DNA from: Larus michahellis
Taxonomy: Eukaryota; Chordata; Aves; Charadriiformes; Laridae
Reading direction: 5' to 3'
Assembly: GCF_964199755.1 (NCBI RefSeq)
Contig: NC_133896.1
Location: 102,268,301-102,332,300 of the forward strand
DNA: 64,000 nucleotides
Part shown: one piece after another, positions 14,001-25,646 of the stretch
Layout: every line of letters begins with the position of its first letter
Numbering within the stretch: the stretch's first letter is position 1
Notes under the pieces: model-generated
The model's database searches: none
What the model was told of the DNA's origin: nothing
The model's input: only the letters and a program-made list of their open reading frames with translations
Program-made: the position numbers and the translations under genes

Positions 14001-17000
14001 TTCAAAATTGTATTTGAGAATACTTCACTCAAAGCAGAGCAAGTTTAACTCGTTGCAACAGAGAGGACAAGCTTCTGACATTCTCCTAGCCAAACACTTA
14101 AGCTAGAAGCAACGGAATAGAAGCAAAGGCTAAGCTAGTTAAAGGATGCACTGCAGAGCTTGAATTGGTTTAATCACTTCAGCAATGAGCACAGCTGAGG
14201 AGTCGGGTTTATTAGCTCAGCCTTCACATTGCAGGAAGGGACTTAGACTATTTGGGGAGATTCTCCACAAGGCTCCGTGCCCCATACACACAAATTTGTG
14301 TTTTCTACACTACCTTCACCTTGAGCCCCATGGCCATGCTCATAGTAATCCCCAGCAACTTTTAAAATCACAAGCTTGTGTATTTTAAGGGACACTATTT
14401 TGCTCACAAATTCTTCTTGCACTTTGGTCAAACAAAGTTGATAGAGTTGCAAGCTTGCTATCAAGCACAGAGCGGGACCCACTGGCTTCACTAGGGTGTC
14501 TCACATGAGGAATAGTTGCAGGATCAGGTCTTTGACTGGGGAAAATATCTGTCCACAGTCTTTGTATAAGTGTGTCAGGAGGCAATTACAAAAATCCTAA
14601 AACCAGGTAAGTGGATTATAGCAACTTGAATAGGAAATTCAATCTTCTTGTGACTATTGAAAGAAATACCACTAGAGATTACATCTCTCTCAGGATACAG
14701 TATCTGTCTGAACAGAAAATAAAATCCACTGAAGTCAATGGAAAGGCCACACTTTACTTCTGCAGGTCTTGGATGAAGTGGCATCTGCTCTGTTTTCTCT
14801 TTGCTACCTGTGCAGAGAGTGCTCAGCTATCTCACAGCACACAACACAAAAAACCCCACCCAAAGCTGCACGAGTGTGCAGTGTTCGCTTTCAATGGAAA
14901 TTTTGACAGTGCAGAATTACCAAGATAAGAAGTTTTCTCTTTACAGTCCTTGATAATAAGGTTTTGTAGCATTCGGAAAAAAACCCTGTGGTTTCCCCAC
15001 AGGAAACCCATTATATTGCTTGTAATAGCAGCCATAATTTCAGGGGCAGTTAATGAGATAGCATTGTGCTTAACATTGGTTTAAATAGAACCTAAATTCA
15101 GGACTTTATCTACAACGCACGAATGACACTGATTGTTTTTTTTTAATTTTATCCTCAACTACAAAATTCACTATAGGAGTCAGAAGAGCTCTCTGCAGCA
15201 TTTGAGGCTGGCTTGAAAGGCCTCACTCTTTCTGGCGGTTTTACCCCAACCTCTCTTCTGTAGCATTGTTGCTCGTTTATGTTTGCTATGCAAGGAGCAC
15301 CAGGTCTGCACCTGCAATCTAAGCAAAAAGAGCCACGTGCTAAGCTTAAAAGAAGAGTTTTTCTACTTCTCCGATGTGTTTGTGAGATTAGAACCAGAGC
15401 AGACTTCACTTCAGCATAAGCTCCCCCTCAAAGAATTTCTGCTGTAGTTACTTTCCCCAGCAAATCCTAGAAGATTCAAACAGAAATGTCATTTACTTGT
15501 TGCAGGAATACCTACACTCTTCAAGACTTTTACTACAAAGAGTCTCTCTTTCGTTGTTTGCAAGGGGTTTTCCACTATGCCACTTAGAATATGACACAGT
15601 TTTTCAAAGAAAAGTTGTAATTTGAGTAGCGAAAGAGAAAGAAGGCATTTGAGGCCTGATTCTGTTGTCAGCTGAGCAATTTATTTCCCCTTTGGGAAGC
15701 TAGAATACACACGCATTCTGCAGTCTTAGAAAAGTCCAGCTTGCTGGCAACATGTGTGCATTGCAAAAGTGTACCAAACTTCTTGACTTCTTAAGTAAAT
15801 AAGAGATGCAGGTTTATCAAGTCAAACGCATCGAACTTTTGTGCCAACTGCCTGTTAAATTTGCATTTTCTCCAACTGCACTTTAGAAAATTAATATTTA
15901 GTTTTAATATCCATTTTCTAAGTAACAGTTAAGGCAGTCCCCAGAAATCTTCTTTTAGTGGCATAGCAAAGACTTTCTTCTTTGAAAACAAAGAGGTAGG
16001 ATTCCAGAGGGCTTTTTGATTTCTTGGGGTGGAGGAACGGGAAAATACAAACTCTGAAGGGACTTTGAGGTCACTAAAACTGGAAATTCTTTTCCCTTGA
16101 GGTTTCCAGTCATGTACAGCAAATTCCAGGCTTGGAGGAGACTGCTGGGAACTGCTAAGGATTGTTGCCTTTTTAAGCAACCACAGTAAAACGTTCCATC
16201 CTGCCAAGGTTCATCCCGGACCAGAAAAGCGCTTTAAATACAAAAATTCTAGTAATGGTCTTGCTTCTGGAAACTGGCTGACTTCCTCTCTTGGGAGAAC
16301 TGCCTTAGATCCATGTTCTGTGACAACAGTTTGCTCTCTCGTCACAGAAATTAGATATAGATATCTAACATGTTTGGCTGCTGCCACACTCCTGCTCCCT
16401 CCTCAAAAAGGAGCGTAAACCTTGCAATTGTATATATACCACAGATGCCTAAACATACAAGTTTAAGGAACTTCATAAGTGCGAGTTACCATTTCCTAAA
16501 CCATGAGTACTTAACACAGGCACTTCTAGGTTTTCTAATTATTCCATTCTGTAGATAGTAACATGCATTTTTAAGACAAAAAAAAACCCTTAGCATCCAC
16601 AATGCACTGCTTTTTTTTTCTTTTTTCCTTTTTTTTCCCCTTTTTTTTTCTTTTTTCCTTTTTTTTTCCCTCTCTCTACACAAATATCAAGTGTAGGCAG
16701 ATTCAGCTAAGCCCAAAGAAAGAAATTCAATATCCACCCTCTCCCTGCCTAAGTATGTCTTCTCTTCCAAATATAAAATTGTCTTTCATGCCTACTTTAG
16801 GATTCTTCTGCTTGTCTTGCCCTAAAACAACAAAGAAAATACTACTTTATAAGTTACTTTTTCACTTCATCAAGTGATCTCTCAGTCAGCTTCACTTGAT
16901 CCTCCAAGTCTTCCACCAAACAGTACTGTTTGTTTGACTCCATTTGAGCACAGACTTACTCCTTCATGTACATCCATGCACATGGATATTTAATAGTACT

Positions 17001-18115
17001 CCATTTATCTTTTCCAAGAACTCAAATAGCAAGAGCTATTCCCAGCCAAGTCAGTTGTCCGTTTGGCATAGATTCTTATCTTGGAGATACCAGCAGCATA
17101 TGTTTACCAAAGATCACATAAGTAGGTAAACAGTCAGAGATACTTCCTCAGAATATACACCCAGCAGTTTATAGCTTGGGGACTTTGAAGAGAGGAGAAA
17201 ACGTCGCACAATAGATGTGGATGGAGCAGCATTACCTTACGTCTTGTCTTTCTAAAATTAGGCACGATTTGTCCTTGCCTTTATTATCGCCAATAACAGC
17301 ACTTTGAGCAGACCACTTGCTCACTAAGTTTTTTAACGTAGCACCGATATAAAGGACAAGAAAGCAAAGTGAGAAGTCTTTTATATTCATGATGGATTTT
17401 ACAGCCTGCACCAAATAATTTCTTGCTATCTAACAGAGCTTTCAGTCTATTGCAGGCTGCCCAAAATAGAATACCAACCTCATGTCCGATTCAAAAGAAT
17501 TCGCTTCTGTAGCTAGTCAAAGCTGATACTGTACAACAATTATTTGCTCTTGGAGAACAGATTTATTAACACACCACCACGTCTACAAACCCGGAAATCC
17601 CCTGCTGCACTGTCAGTGTCCACCTTTCCATTATGCCCCTAATTATCTCCAAAGGAGTTTATTCCTTGTAAGCTGCTTGTTCAGGCCGATAAGCATTTCA
17701 TTCTGAATGCTCTGCAGATCTCAGATTTACTCCTCGTACTCTTAGCTGAAAAACTAAGCAACTGTCTCCGTTTTTACAAAACATCTCTCCCACACTCTCC
17801 AGCTTCTCTTTTAGTTCAGAATCCTTATTTTCCTTAACAAGAGGCCTCCTCTTGAGATGCATACTCTCATCAGATGGCCCTGGGACTCTTCTGTTCATTA
17901 GATCCTACAACATGGAACTGTTAAATCTCCTAAACCAGTTATAACTGGTTGAGTCCTTCTCCTTCCCTAGGCTTGTTGCAAACACGTTACTTTCAAACAT
18001 GTGAATTGCAGTTTCCACAGAACTGGATCTCTTCCCTGCTTAAAGTCACAGTTTAGACTACGGATCATAGAATACATCCCTTACTGAAAGGAGCTCTAGT
18101 TCCATATCTTGGTTT
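2009..18115. other. Gene-poor intergenic stretch
   Basis: Sixteen kilobases in which I find no exon that can be defended. Open frames of 60-120 codons occur (the longest is about 122 codons at 12,724-13,092 plus), but they have unbiased composition, no domain and no paired splice sites. Visible small features are a (TCTGA)n-like run near 4,615-4,636, an A-run at 10,934-10,949 and the polypyrimidine duplication near 16.6 kb. A more GC-rich patch at about 2.24-2.76 kb looks like degraded repeat or unique DNA of unknown type. Confidence 0.5.
16611..16670 (+). repeat. Polypyrimidine tract, 30-bp unit duplicated in tandem
   Basis: A pure T/C tract made of two adjacent 30-base units, each reading T-run, C, T6, CC, T-run, C-run. 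The two units differ at only one position by eye. The complementary strand is a pure A/G run. Such homopurine-homopyrimidine tracts can form triplex structures and often vary in length. Confidence 0.85.
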
Positions 18116-18335
18116 TCAGTGAAATGTGATGGACCCATGCTTTTTGGCCTTGATGTCCACGGCCAGATGTAACTCTATCAGGGCTTTAGCTTTCCTAATC
18201 TGATCCCTGGCTGCTCGGACAATTTCTCTGTATTCTTCCCAGGCTACCTGTCTTTGCTTCCACCCTCTGTAGGCTTCCTTTTTCTCTTTGAGATTGTCCA
18301 GGAGCTCCTTGTTCATCCATGGCTTATAGCAGCCT
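18116..18335 (-). mobile_element. CR1 LINE, inverted 5' part (ORF2 linker)
   Basis: The minus strand encodes part of CR1 ORF2 between the endonuclease and RT domains. It includes a block reading [20 protein letters not shown] followed by a lysine-rich [11 protein letters not shown] stretch, which matches the equivalent block in the CR1 copy at 56.5 kb. It abuts a plus-strand CR1 3' end at about 18,336. The two pieces are best read as one insertion with an inverted 5' portion. Confidence 0.85.
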
Positions 18336-18665
18336 TGCAGTACCTAAAGGGGGCCAACAGCAGAGATGGGGAGGGACTCTTTATCAGGGAGTGTAAAGAT
18401 AGACCGAGGGCTAATGGTTTTAAACTGAAAAAGGGGAGATTTAGATCAATTATTAGGAAGAAATTCTTTACTCTTGAGGGTGATAAGACACTGGAACAGG
18501 TTGCCCAGAGAAGCTGTGGATGCCCCATCCCTGGAAGTGTTCAAGGCCAGGCTGGATGGGGCTTTGAGCAGCCTGGTCTAGTGGGAGGTGCCCCTGCCCA
18601 TGGCAGGGGGCGTGGAACTACATGATCTTTAAGGTCCCTTCCAACCCATACCATTCTATGATTTT
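18336..18665 (+). mobile_element. CR1 LINE 3' end
   Basis: Plus-strand CR1 terminal sequence. It holds the remnant of the ORF2 C-terminus (RDGEGLFIRECKDR..., corresponding to the block before '[14 protein letters not shown]' in the copy at 1.4 kb), then the 3' UTR with 'ttaaggtcccttccaaccca' and a single terminal ATTCTATGATTTTT. The frame is broken relative to a coding CR1, so the copy is older or of another subfamily than the one at 1.4 kb. Confidence 0.9.
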
Positions 18666-19680
18666 TGGTTTAACAATGAGAAATTTTGATTCTACCCACA
18701 TTTTTGAGTGTGTGTGTCTAAATTCAGTTGCTGACAAATTCCAAATCTATGTCCACTTTAAAATAGCATCCTTTTTCATGCAATTTTTCATCATGATGAT
18801 TACAACATCAAAAACTGCATAAAGTGTAAGAATTCTCACCATTTTCAATATTTTAATATTAATTTATCCTCATCAACTCACTTCATTATGCTAAAGGTCT
18901 GAGTAGTTAAGAGTCTATATCACTTTTGGACACAAATGGAAGGGTATATTTTATTAATCAAGACTAACTAGTGTCTTCATGTTCAAATAAGATGCTAATC
19001 CAGTAAATTATTTCTTAAGCATTGATCTAAAGCAGTTAATATAAAAATAATATTCCAAATTAATTACATCCCAAATAAAGGTATACTGCAAAGGACATTT
19101 TCTCACAGAAGAGCCTTTCTTGAAGAGCAACATTTTACATTGCGCCTTAGACTACACTGAGGGCAATTTCAATTTACATATTCCAAAACGACAAACGTAG
19201 TCATGTGATTAACTTTTTCTCTTAAGAAACCCTTCCTGCTGCTCTATTACGCATAGTTGGAAATAAACCCATTTGCTCTCCCCCAAAACCTCAGAATTTA
19301 ACAGAAACCTTCTTTGACAGTCCTCAGAGTGCAAGCTTCCTCTAGAAGAAGCTACTCCGATTCTGAGAATAAAATGGCTTCTCTGCCCAAACGCAGGCAC
19401 GTTTCATTAAATTTTAAAGATAAATACACAGGGTAAGACACCTGCTGATTTACCCTCTTTTTCCACAGCTGTTCTGGATTGTGGACCCAGGCTCATAGAC
19501 TTTACAAGAACGGAGGAAGCATGTTATGATATCCTAACCTGACTTTCCAGAGCTGGCAACGGTATAATTTCTGCATCGTGCCTCTGAATCCTGTTTCAGC
19601 TAAACTGTAGGCTCTCTCAGTGATGGACTTTCAGACTTTGCTTAGAAACCCCAAAAGATGAAGAGTGAAATAGCACTCCT

Positions 19681-19763
19681 AGGTAAAATAGTTCTGTAAT
19701 TCAGTTTAAGAGGCATCTAAACACTTTTCTTGAATTCAACATAACATCACGAACAGGAAGACT
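19681..19763 (+). repeat. Left arm of an exact 83-bp inverted repeat
   Basis: The 83 bases here (beginning AGGTAAAATAGTTCTGTAAT, ending GAACAGGAAGACT) are the exact reverse complement of 22,410-22,492 by base-by-base reading. Identity stops abruptly at both ends. No coding frame, terminal repeat or known mobile-element signature is apparent in the arm. Confidence 0.93.
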
Positions 19764-22409
19764 TAGAGTATATGTCTCATATGAGTATTACAAAAGTAGG
19801 TTTGTGTCACATGAAATGGAACTAATAGTCCTGTAAATGCTCTTCTGTCAAGACAGGTGGATAATAAATGCAAGTGCACGCATAAATATTCTATTCCTCT
19901 CTTGGAGGCAAACACTGAAGGAGACCGTCAGTTTGCTAGTGAGGTTGTAAAAGCCTGAACCACATTTCCTGTTTGTAAGAAAACAGGTGACGAAAAAAGA
20001 CTGGAGACCTTTAAGACTGACGGCAACTCTAGAGATAGATTCATGCTGCCAGGTCCAAAACAAAAGGGTATCCAAGGTCTGCCAACATAACTTGATTTCC
20101 TGTTGGATAAAGGGGCGGGGAGTATTCCTGGAAACAACAAAAACAGGTAAGGGTTATCTTTTCAGTATTATAAACTTGTAAACAAAGGAGCAGTAAAAAC
20201 ACGCTATGGAAGATTAGCAGTCTTCCAAGAAGGTTGCTCAGGGTTCTGAAGTCAAATTATTAATAATAATCATGACAATGATGAGTCATCATCAACAGCT
20301 TAAGCCTTCATTAATTAAGGTTTGTTAATAAAGTCTAAGCATTGGCATTAGTTTTGTGCTTAAAACATTTACTGTGCTGAGGGCTTCTTATTTTACAATG
20401 CACTGCTTCCCTTCTGAAGTATGAATTTGACATCTTACAAAGAAATTAGTTGTGCACAAATTAATTGCAGTTTAAGGAATCCTTTCTGGAGAATTAATCC
20501 TGTCTTAAAAACTCACACAGGTGGAAATATCTTTAATGTTAATTTAACATTCATCAGTCTCTTAATGGGTTTCTTTTTCTAAGTGTCATTAGTACAGAAT
20601 ATTATTTACCTCACTATTTAATTGGAGAGGGGGGAAAAAAAAGGCAATTTTGTCTCATCTTTGACAAATTTGCAGAAAGAAATGACAGGAAACAAACCAT
20701 TTTGTGCTCCAGAGCATCATCTTAAATCTAGTAGTGACCAAAGTAATTAATCTGCTTCTATGAATGATGAGTTGATACCATAGATGGCGTGTCCAGTTCT
20801 TGCCAGACAGGTATCTGTATTCCCCACCTTGTTTTCCTTTTTGGTAGGAAAAACTGGTAGAAGTTTTTCCTGTTATCCTTTGTGATGGATTCTCTAAACA
20901 AAATACGTTAGAACAAGAAGGAACAAAACTTAGTACTTCTGCTACCTATTCTTACGCTGTGAGGAGGAAAATCACCTTTTTCTAGCCCTGAATTGTTAAA
21001 TCTGGCCCCTTTCCCCAAAGGTAAGTACATGATTATGCTCTCTCCTTTGAGTTGCAATAACATTGAATTGCAGAAATTCATCCAGGAAAGATTAGAATGT
21101 TTTGGGGGCTTTTGGTTGGTTGGTTATTTTTTTGTTTTCTTCCCCCTCCATCTCCCCCCCCCCCAATTACAGTATAATGAACCCTGCAAAGGGAAAACCT
21201 AAGAACAAGTGACCAAAAAGTCTATTTATTCCTTCGTCTTGTCTCTGTTGGTGGAGAAAGTTGTCAATAGATTTAAAAAGGAGAAAAAGGACAATTAACT
21301 ATATCTTTAGAAAGTCTTTGGTTTGCCTGTATTTTGTCGTATGCACATAATACCTTTAGTTTATAACAGTGTAAAACATACTAAGAAGAGGCGAGTAATC
21401 CCTTCCCTAAAGTCAGAAAAGTAAAAACAGCATCCAGATGGAGTAAATTACCTAAGGTGGATGTTCTACTTGGACGCAACTCCAAGTTTGACCCTGTTTC
21501 AAAATAGAAATGTAAGAACAGCAGAATAGGAATATATCATTAATGCTAGAGAGATTCTGATATTAGGTATTCAAAATACTGTCATTTTTACAACGATTAA
21601 ATATAGTACTTCCCCCGTTCACACATCCCAATTTTTTCTAAAAATGAAACAAGGATTGTTGTCCTTCCCATGAAACCTTTGGCTCTACGATGAACTCTTC
21701 TTTCACGGGGGAGCACATTATATTAAAAACAGCCTCAATGTGATTTCTTATGAACAAAGTACTATCACTCTTAGGTTTTTCTCATCACAGATAGACTATT
21801 GCAGAAAGCCCTGGTGGAATGTGAGCTTATTTTATTAGAATCATAGGGTACTATTCCCAGGGGCCTAATTTTTCATTAGGACTTTTTTTTTTCAACGATA
21901 TAACAAAACTTTTTTAAAATACTCAATTTGACGGCAGTTGAGCCTGAATGACCCTGTACACAGTGCTACGAGTTCTTTGGAATAAATATGTAATATGTAA
22001 AAAACAAAAAATAAAAATCTGGTTTTGCTACGTTTGACAGTAGATGACTTGAATGAGAATGAAAATTAAAAAACAGAATAAAAGACACTATTTCAGAACA
22101 GATTATAATTAGTCTAAAAGACTTCGCTTTCTGTTTATTTCCTAGTCTCCATCCACAGTCACCTTATCTTTTTTTTTGTCCTTAGCAAAACCAGTTAGTT
22201 GTCACAGGTTGCACTGACACCTGCTATTGTACATGTAGGGACAGCAGCGCAGTTACCTGAGGAGACAGATTGTTCCTCACACAGTTATTCATCTTTCTTT
22301 CTACTGCTGCTGTTGTCAAAAGTAGTAAATACTTAAATAATGCAGTTATAGATGTAGATAGCTAGCATATTAGCAACAACTATAATGGTAGTACAAGAAA
22401 AGAAAAAAG

Positions 22410-22492
22410 AGTCTTCCTGTTCGTGATGTTATGTTGAATTCAAGAAAAGTGTTTAGATGCCTCTTAAACTGAATTACAGAACTATTTTACCT
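22410..22492 (-). repeat. Right arm of an exact 83-bp inverted repeat
   Basis: Reverse-complement partner of 19,681-19,763, identical over 83 of 83 bases and separated from it by about 2.65 kb. Flanking sequence on either side does not match. Confidence 0.93.
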
Positions 22493-25400
22493 GGGAAAGA
22501 GCAGGGAGTTGTATATCTGTAAAGCTGAGTTATAAAATCAAAATCTTTCACTTTTTTGTACTTGGACAGTAAGATTAACTTGAAACTGACTTTAGAAAAG
22601 CATAGAGCGCTCAGAGCAGCACTCGTGTGTCTCTGATTAAGGCCTTTACTATGGTTTTATGGGGTAAATGAAAAGTGCTGTTATTCCTGAAATATAAGTA
22701 GTGTTGTCTGAGAAACAAATAGCTCATATTGCAAAGACAAAAAAGAAGATACTGAAGTCACAGGTATGTTTGTGTACGTTCTACTGAAATACAAGCAGAT
22801 GTTTAAGTTAGAGTTGTGGAAAATAAATTTAAAAATAAACTAAGTAGTGTTCAGCTGGGAAAAAATTGAAATGTTTTTTTGATCTTCTCATACCTCATAC
22901 CCATGCAGTTTTCTAAACCATGATTAAGAAGGAGCTATAGATTGTGAGGTTTAAAAAATTGGTATGTTTTATTAGAAATCCAAGTTTCATGCCTTTTGTT
23001 TTGCTAGAATATCTTTAAAGTCCTAGGGAAGTGGGATTGCTCAAATATCGTAAAAGTTGAACTTGAAACTGAAAAGGAAAACAACTTTTTTCCAACCTCT
23101 ACTATTTTCCAGGTAATAATTCCAATTTAAATCAGAAGCTGAAACACAAAAAAAAAAAAAATTGTCATCAAAAATCTGGTTACTTCCTCCGCTTCACTTA
23201 AGGGCTGACAATTTTCAATTTGAAACTAAGAGTTCTCCTCCTGCTCTGGAAACACCAGGGAAAAATAGGATTCCTAAATCAGAAAGATAAATGGCAGCAT
23301 TCAATATCAAGAAAAAAGTACAAACTTAGGTTCCAGCTGTGCTTGAGGCATCTACTCACTCTTCTTATTCTAATGAATCATAGGGCTGTAGTTTCTATCA
23401 CAGTTACGCGTGCTTCCCTTCTTTTAGGCCACAATACTGCTTTTGTTCACTGAAAAAAAAAAATTGTAGGAAAATAAATATGAAATGAGTATAAGAAAAA
23501 AGGGAAGGAATCACTGCAGAAAATATAAAAGGACAGAAGGAAGAATGACTCTGATTATTCAGACAATACATTGAGACATAAAAGCACTTGACTTTGACGT
23601 AGACTTCTTGTAGTTTTGGAGACAGGTTGTGTAGAATGCAAATGTTGTTGAATGACTAATTGTAGAGTAACCAGATTCCAAACACCGGTGATTCTTGATG
23701 TGGCCCGATAACGTCTTCTCAAGGTGAGATCTCTCTCTCTTTTAATTCCTACTCTGAAAAATTGGAATAATATATAGCTGCTTCATGGTGGTGGTGTCTC
23801 TCCTCATGAATTTCATTGCAAAAACATGCCTCTCAATCTGAAAAGTAGTATTGTAGTGATGGAGAACCCTCAAACACCTTTGGCAGAACTCAGGTAGGAG
23901 AAAAGAAAGGAATGGAAATTGGATGTTTAGTTTAAAAGGAAGGATAAATGGGCACTGGAATTACCATGGGCAAACCCCAGTTACAAGTCTTGTCAGACGG
24001 TTACAGCTTATTTGCTCTGTTTTGTTCCTTTTAAAAGAGGGTTCTGATAAGGAAGGAAACCTGCATCATAGAAGCCCACGCAATTTGTGATTTTTTACTA
24101 CCAAGGATTATCTTATCTTGTTTCATCATCATCAAAACATCTGTGGCTTGGAATAAAACACAACTAAAAGAGCTTTTGCAACACCAGCCAAGTAGGGAAC
24201 AAAGCCTGTAAGGGGCAGTTCCTAAGGTGAACTGGATCTGGTCAGTCAAGGAACAAAGCTCTGTCTTCTCATCAGGAGCTGATCCATTGTCCCCCACCAC
24301 CCCCAGCCAGCAACATGGGAGTGTGTATCCCCGTATTCCTTTAAGTCAGCTTTCCTTTAAGAAGCAAACAGAACGGCAGCCTCCTGAAGGAATCCAGCTA
24401 CATCAAAACCAAACTAGAGCATTATGGACCTGCTCAAATCTCACTCCCTCCACTTGACTGCTCTGCTCCGGCTAGACTTTTTTTTGTGGAGTTCATGATT
24501 TTTTTGGATGAGGCTTTATTTCAAGCACTCCAAATTTAGAAGAACATGAAACATGCTTCTGGGGAAAGTGAAAAATGTAGATTCAAGCTCCTTTCACTCA
24601 TATATTTGGCTTAGCATTTCCTCTGTCAAGGAAGGGTTTTGCAGGCCATTTGCAGCAACGCTGATCGTTTTTGGCCATTAGACCATCACAGGCTATTTTC
24701 TTCAGCATGGTTTGTGATGCAATATTTCTATGAGCTAGGTTAATCGAAGAATTCATTAAATGACAGAATACGTTTGGGGTTTGTTGTTTCCTTCCTGTGT
24801 TTTGGAATCCAAAGAGAGGCAAGTTCAGTGCAAAGGGAGGCTTTGTTCAATTAAGTTGCCTGGCTTTTACTAAGTGATTCTTCAGGAACTGTTTGAGTTT
24901 CTCTCTGCAGTAGTTCTGGGGGGCTCATTGGTTCCCAGCTACTGCTCATCCTTTGCCACTACATCCTCTGCGTTCTCAGGAAGGAGGGTGAGGACATGAA
25001 TAAAGTCAGGGGTTTTAATAGGAGATGTAAGAAAACACATAACCAACCTTTGAAATTTGTTGCAGGGATTGCTATAACATGATGGACGTTTCCAGTGAAG
25101 TAAGTTGTTTTGTCTGAATTCATCTTCAGAACTGCATTCATGAACTCTAGGATTTAGCCAAAAATTTACTGCAAATAGTAAGTTAAAGACAATTACAAAA
25201 ATAATTTCAAAGCTATTCACTAAAATGACTTTTTTCTTTAGCAATTTCTGATTTTTACTGCATCTTATGGGCAAACCAATATCTCAACCTTTGGCTGAAT
25301 TCCTATGAAACAGTAGTTCTGCTAAGAGTTTATTGATGTTGTTTTCTTATTATTTAGCATCTACTTTTGATATTAATTATTTGCTTGCAATAATAATTAT

Positions 25401-25543
25401 TGCTTGTATAGCAATGTCTGTCACAGAGTAAACAACAAAACAGCAGCTGGAATTAAAGAAAGCAAAAATCAACCAACCACAGAGAATACGGTAAAACTGT
25501 GAGACAACACAAACAATAACGTTATTTTCTTTCAGTTACAGAA

Positions 25544-25646
25544 ATGCACTGCCATTTTTCTGTCTGGGGAATTTTGGCCTTTGTGAGTTTGGCTCTGGTT
25601 GTTTCGTTGGTACTGAACATTTCACACTATATGAAAAAGAAGCAAG
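25544..25646 (+). CDS. TRAT1: TRAT1 coding exon 1 (outer segment and membrane span)
   Basis: Encodes residues 1-34 plus the first base of codon 35, ending CAAG|gtaagt (phase 1). A possible acceptor, 'ttattttctttcag', ends at 25,535, so this may be a second exon behind a 5' non-coding exon. The hydrophobic stretch WGILAFVSLALVVSLVLNI is the transmembrane helix. Confidence 0.9.

Larger units (their letters stand above)
18666..25543. other. Upstream flank of TRAT1
   Basis: AT-rich sequence without a supported exon, containing the two arms of the exact inverted repeat described separately. The last 300 bases before the TRAT1 start are AT-rich (TATA- and AATAAT-like runs near 25,380-25,420), with no CpG island. 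This fits a tissue-restricted promoter, but no transcription start can be placed. Confidence 0.4.

Noticed and set aside
16602-16877. Plus-strand frame rich in Phe (and its minus-strand Lys-rich shadow)
   Set aside because: Translation of the polypyrimidine repeat, not a protein.
24939-25274. Minus-strand frame of 111 codons with a hydrophobic stretch, 270 bases upstream of TRAT1
   Set aside because: The hydrophobic run comes from AT-rich codons. There is no good start, splice site or similarity that I can name.
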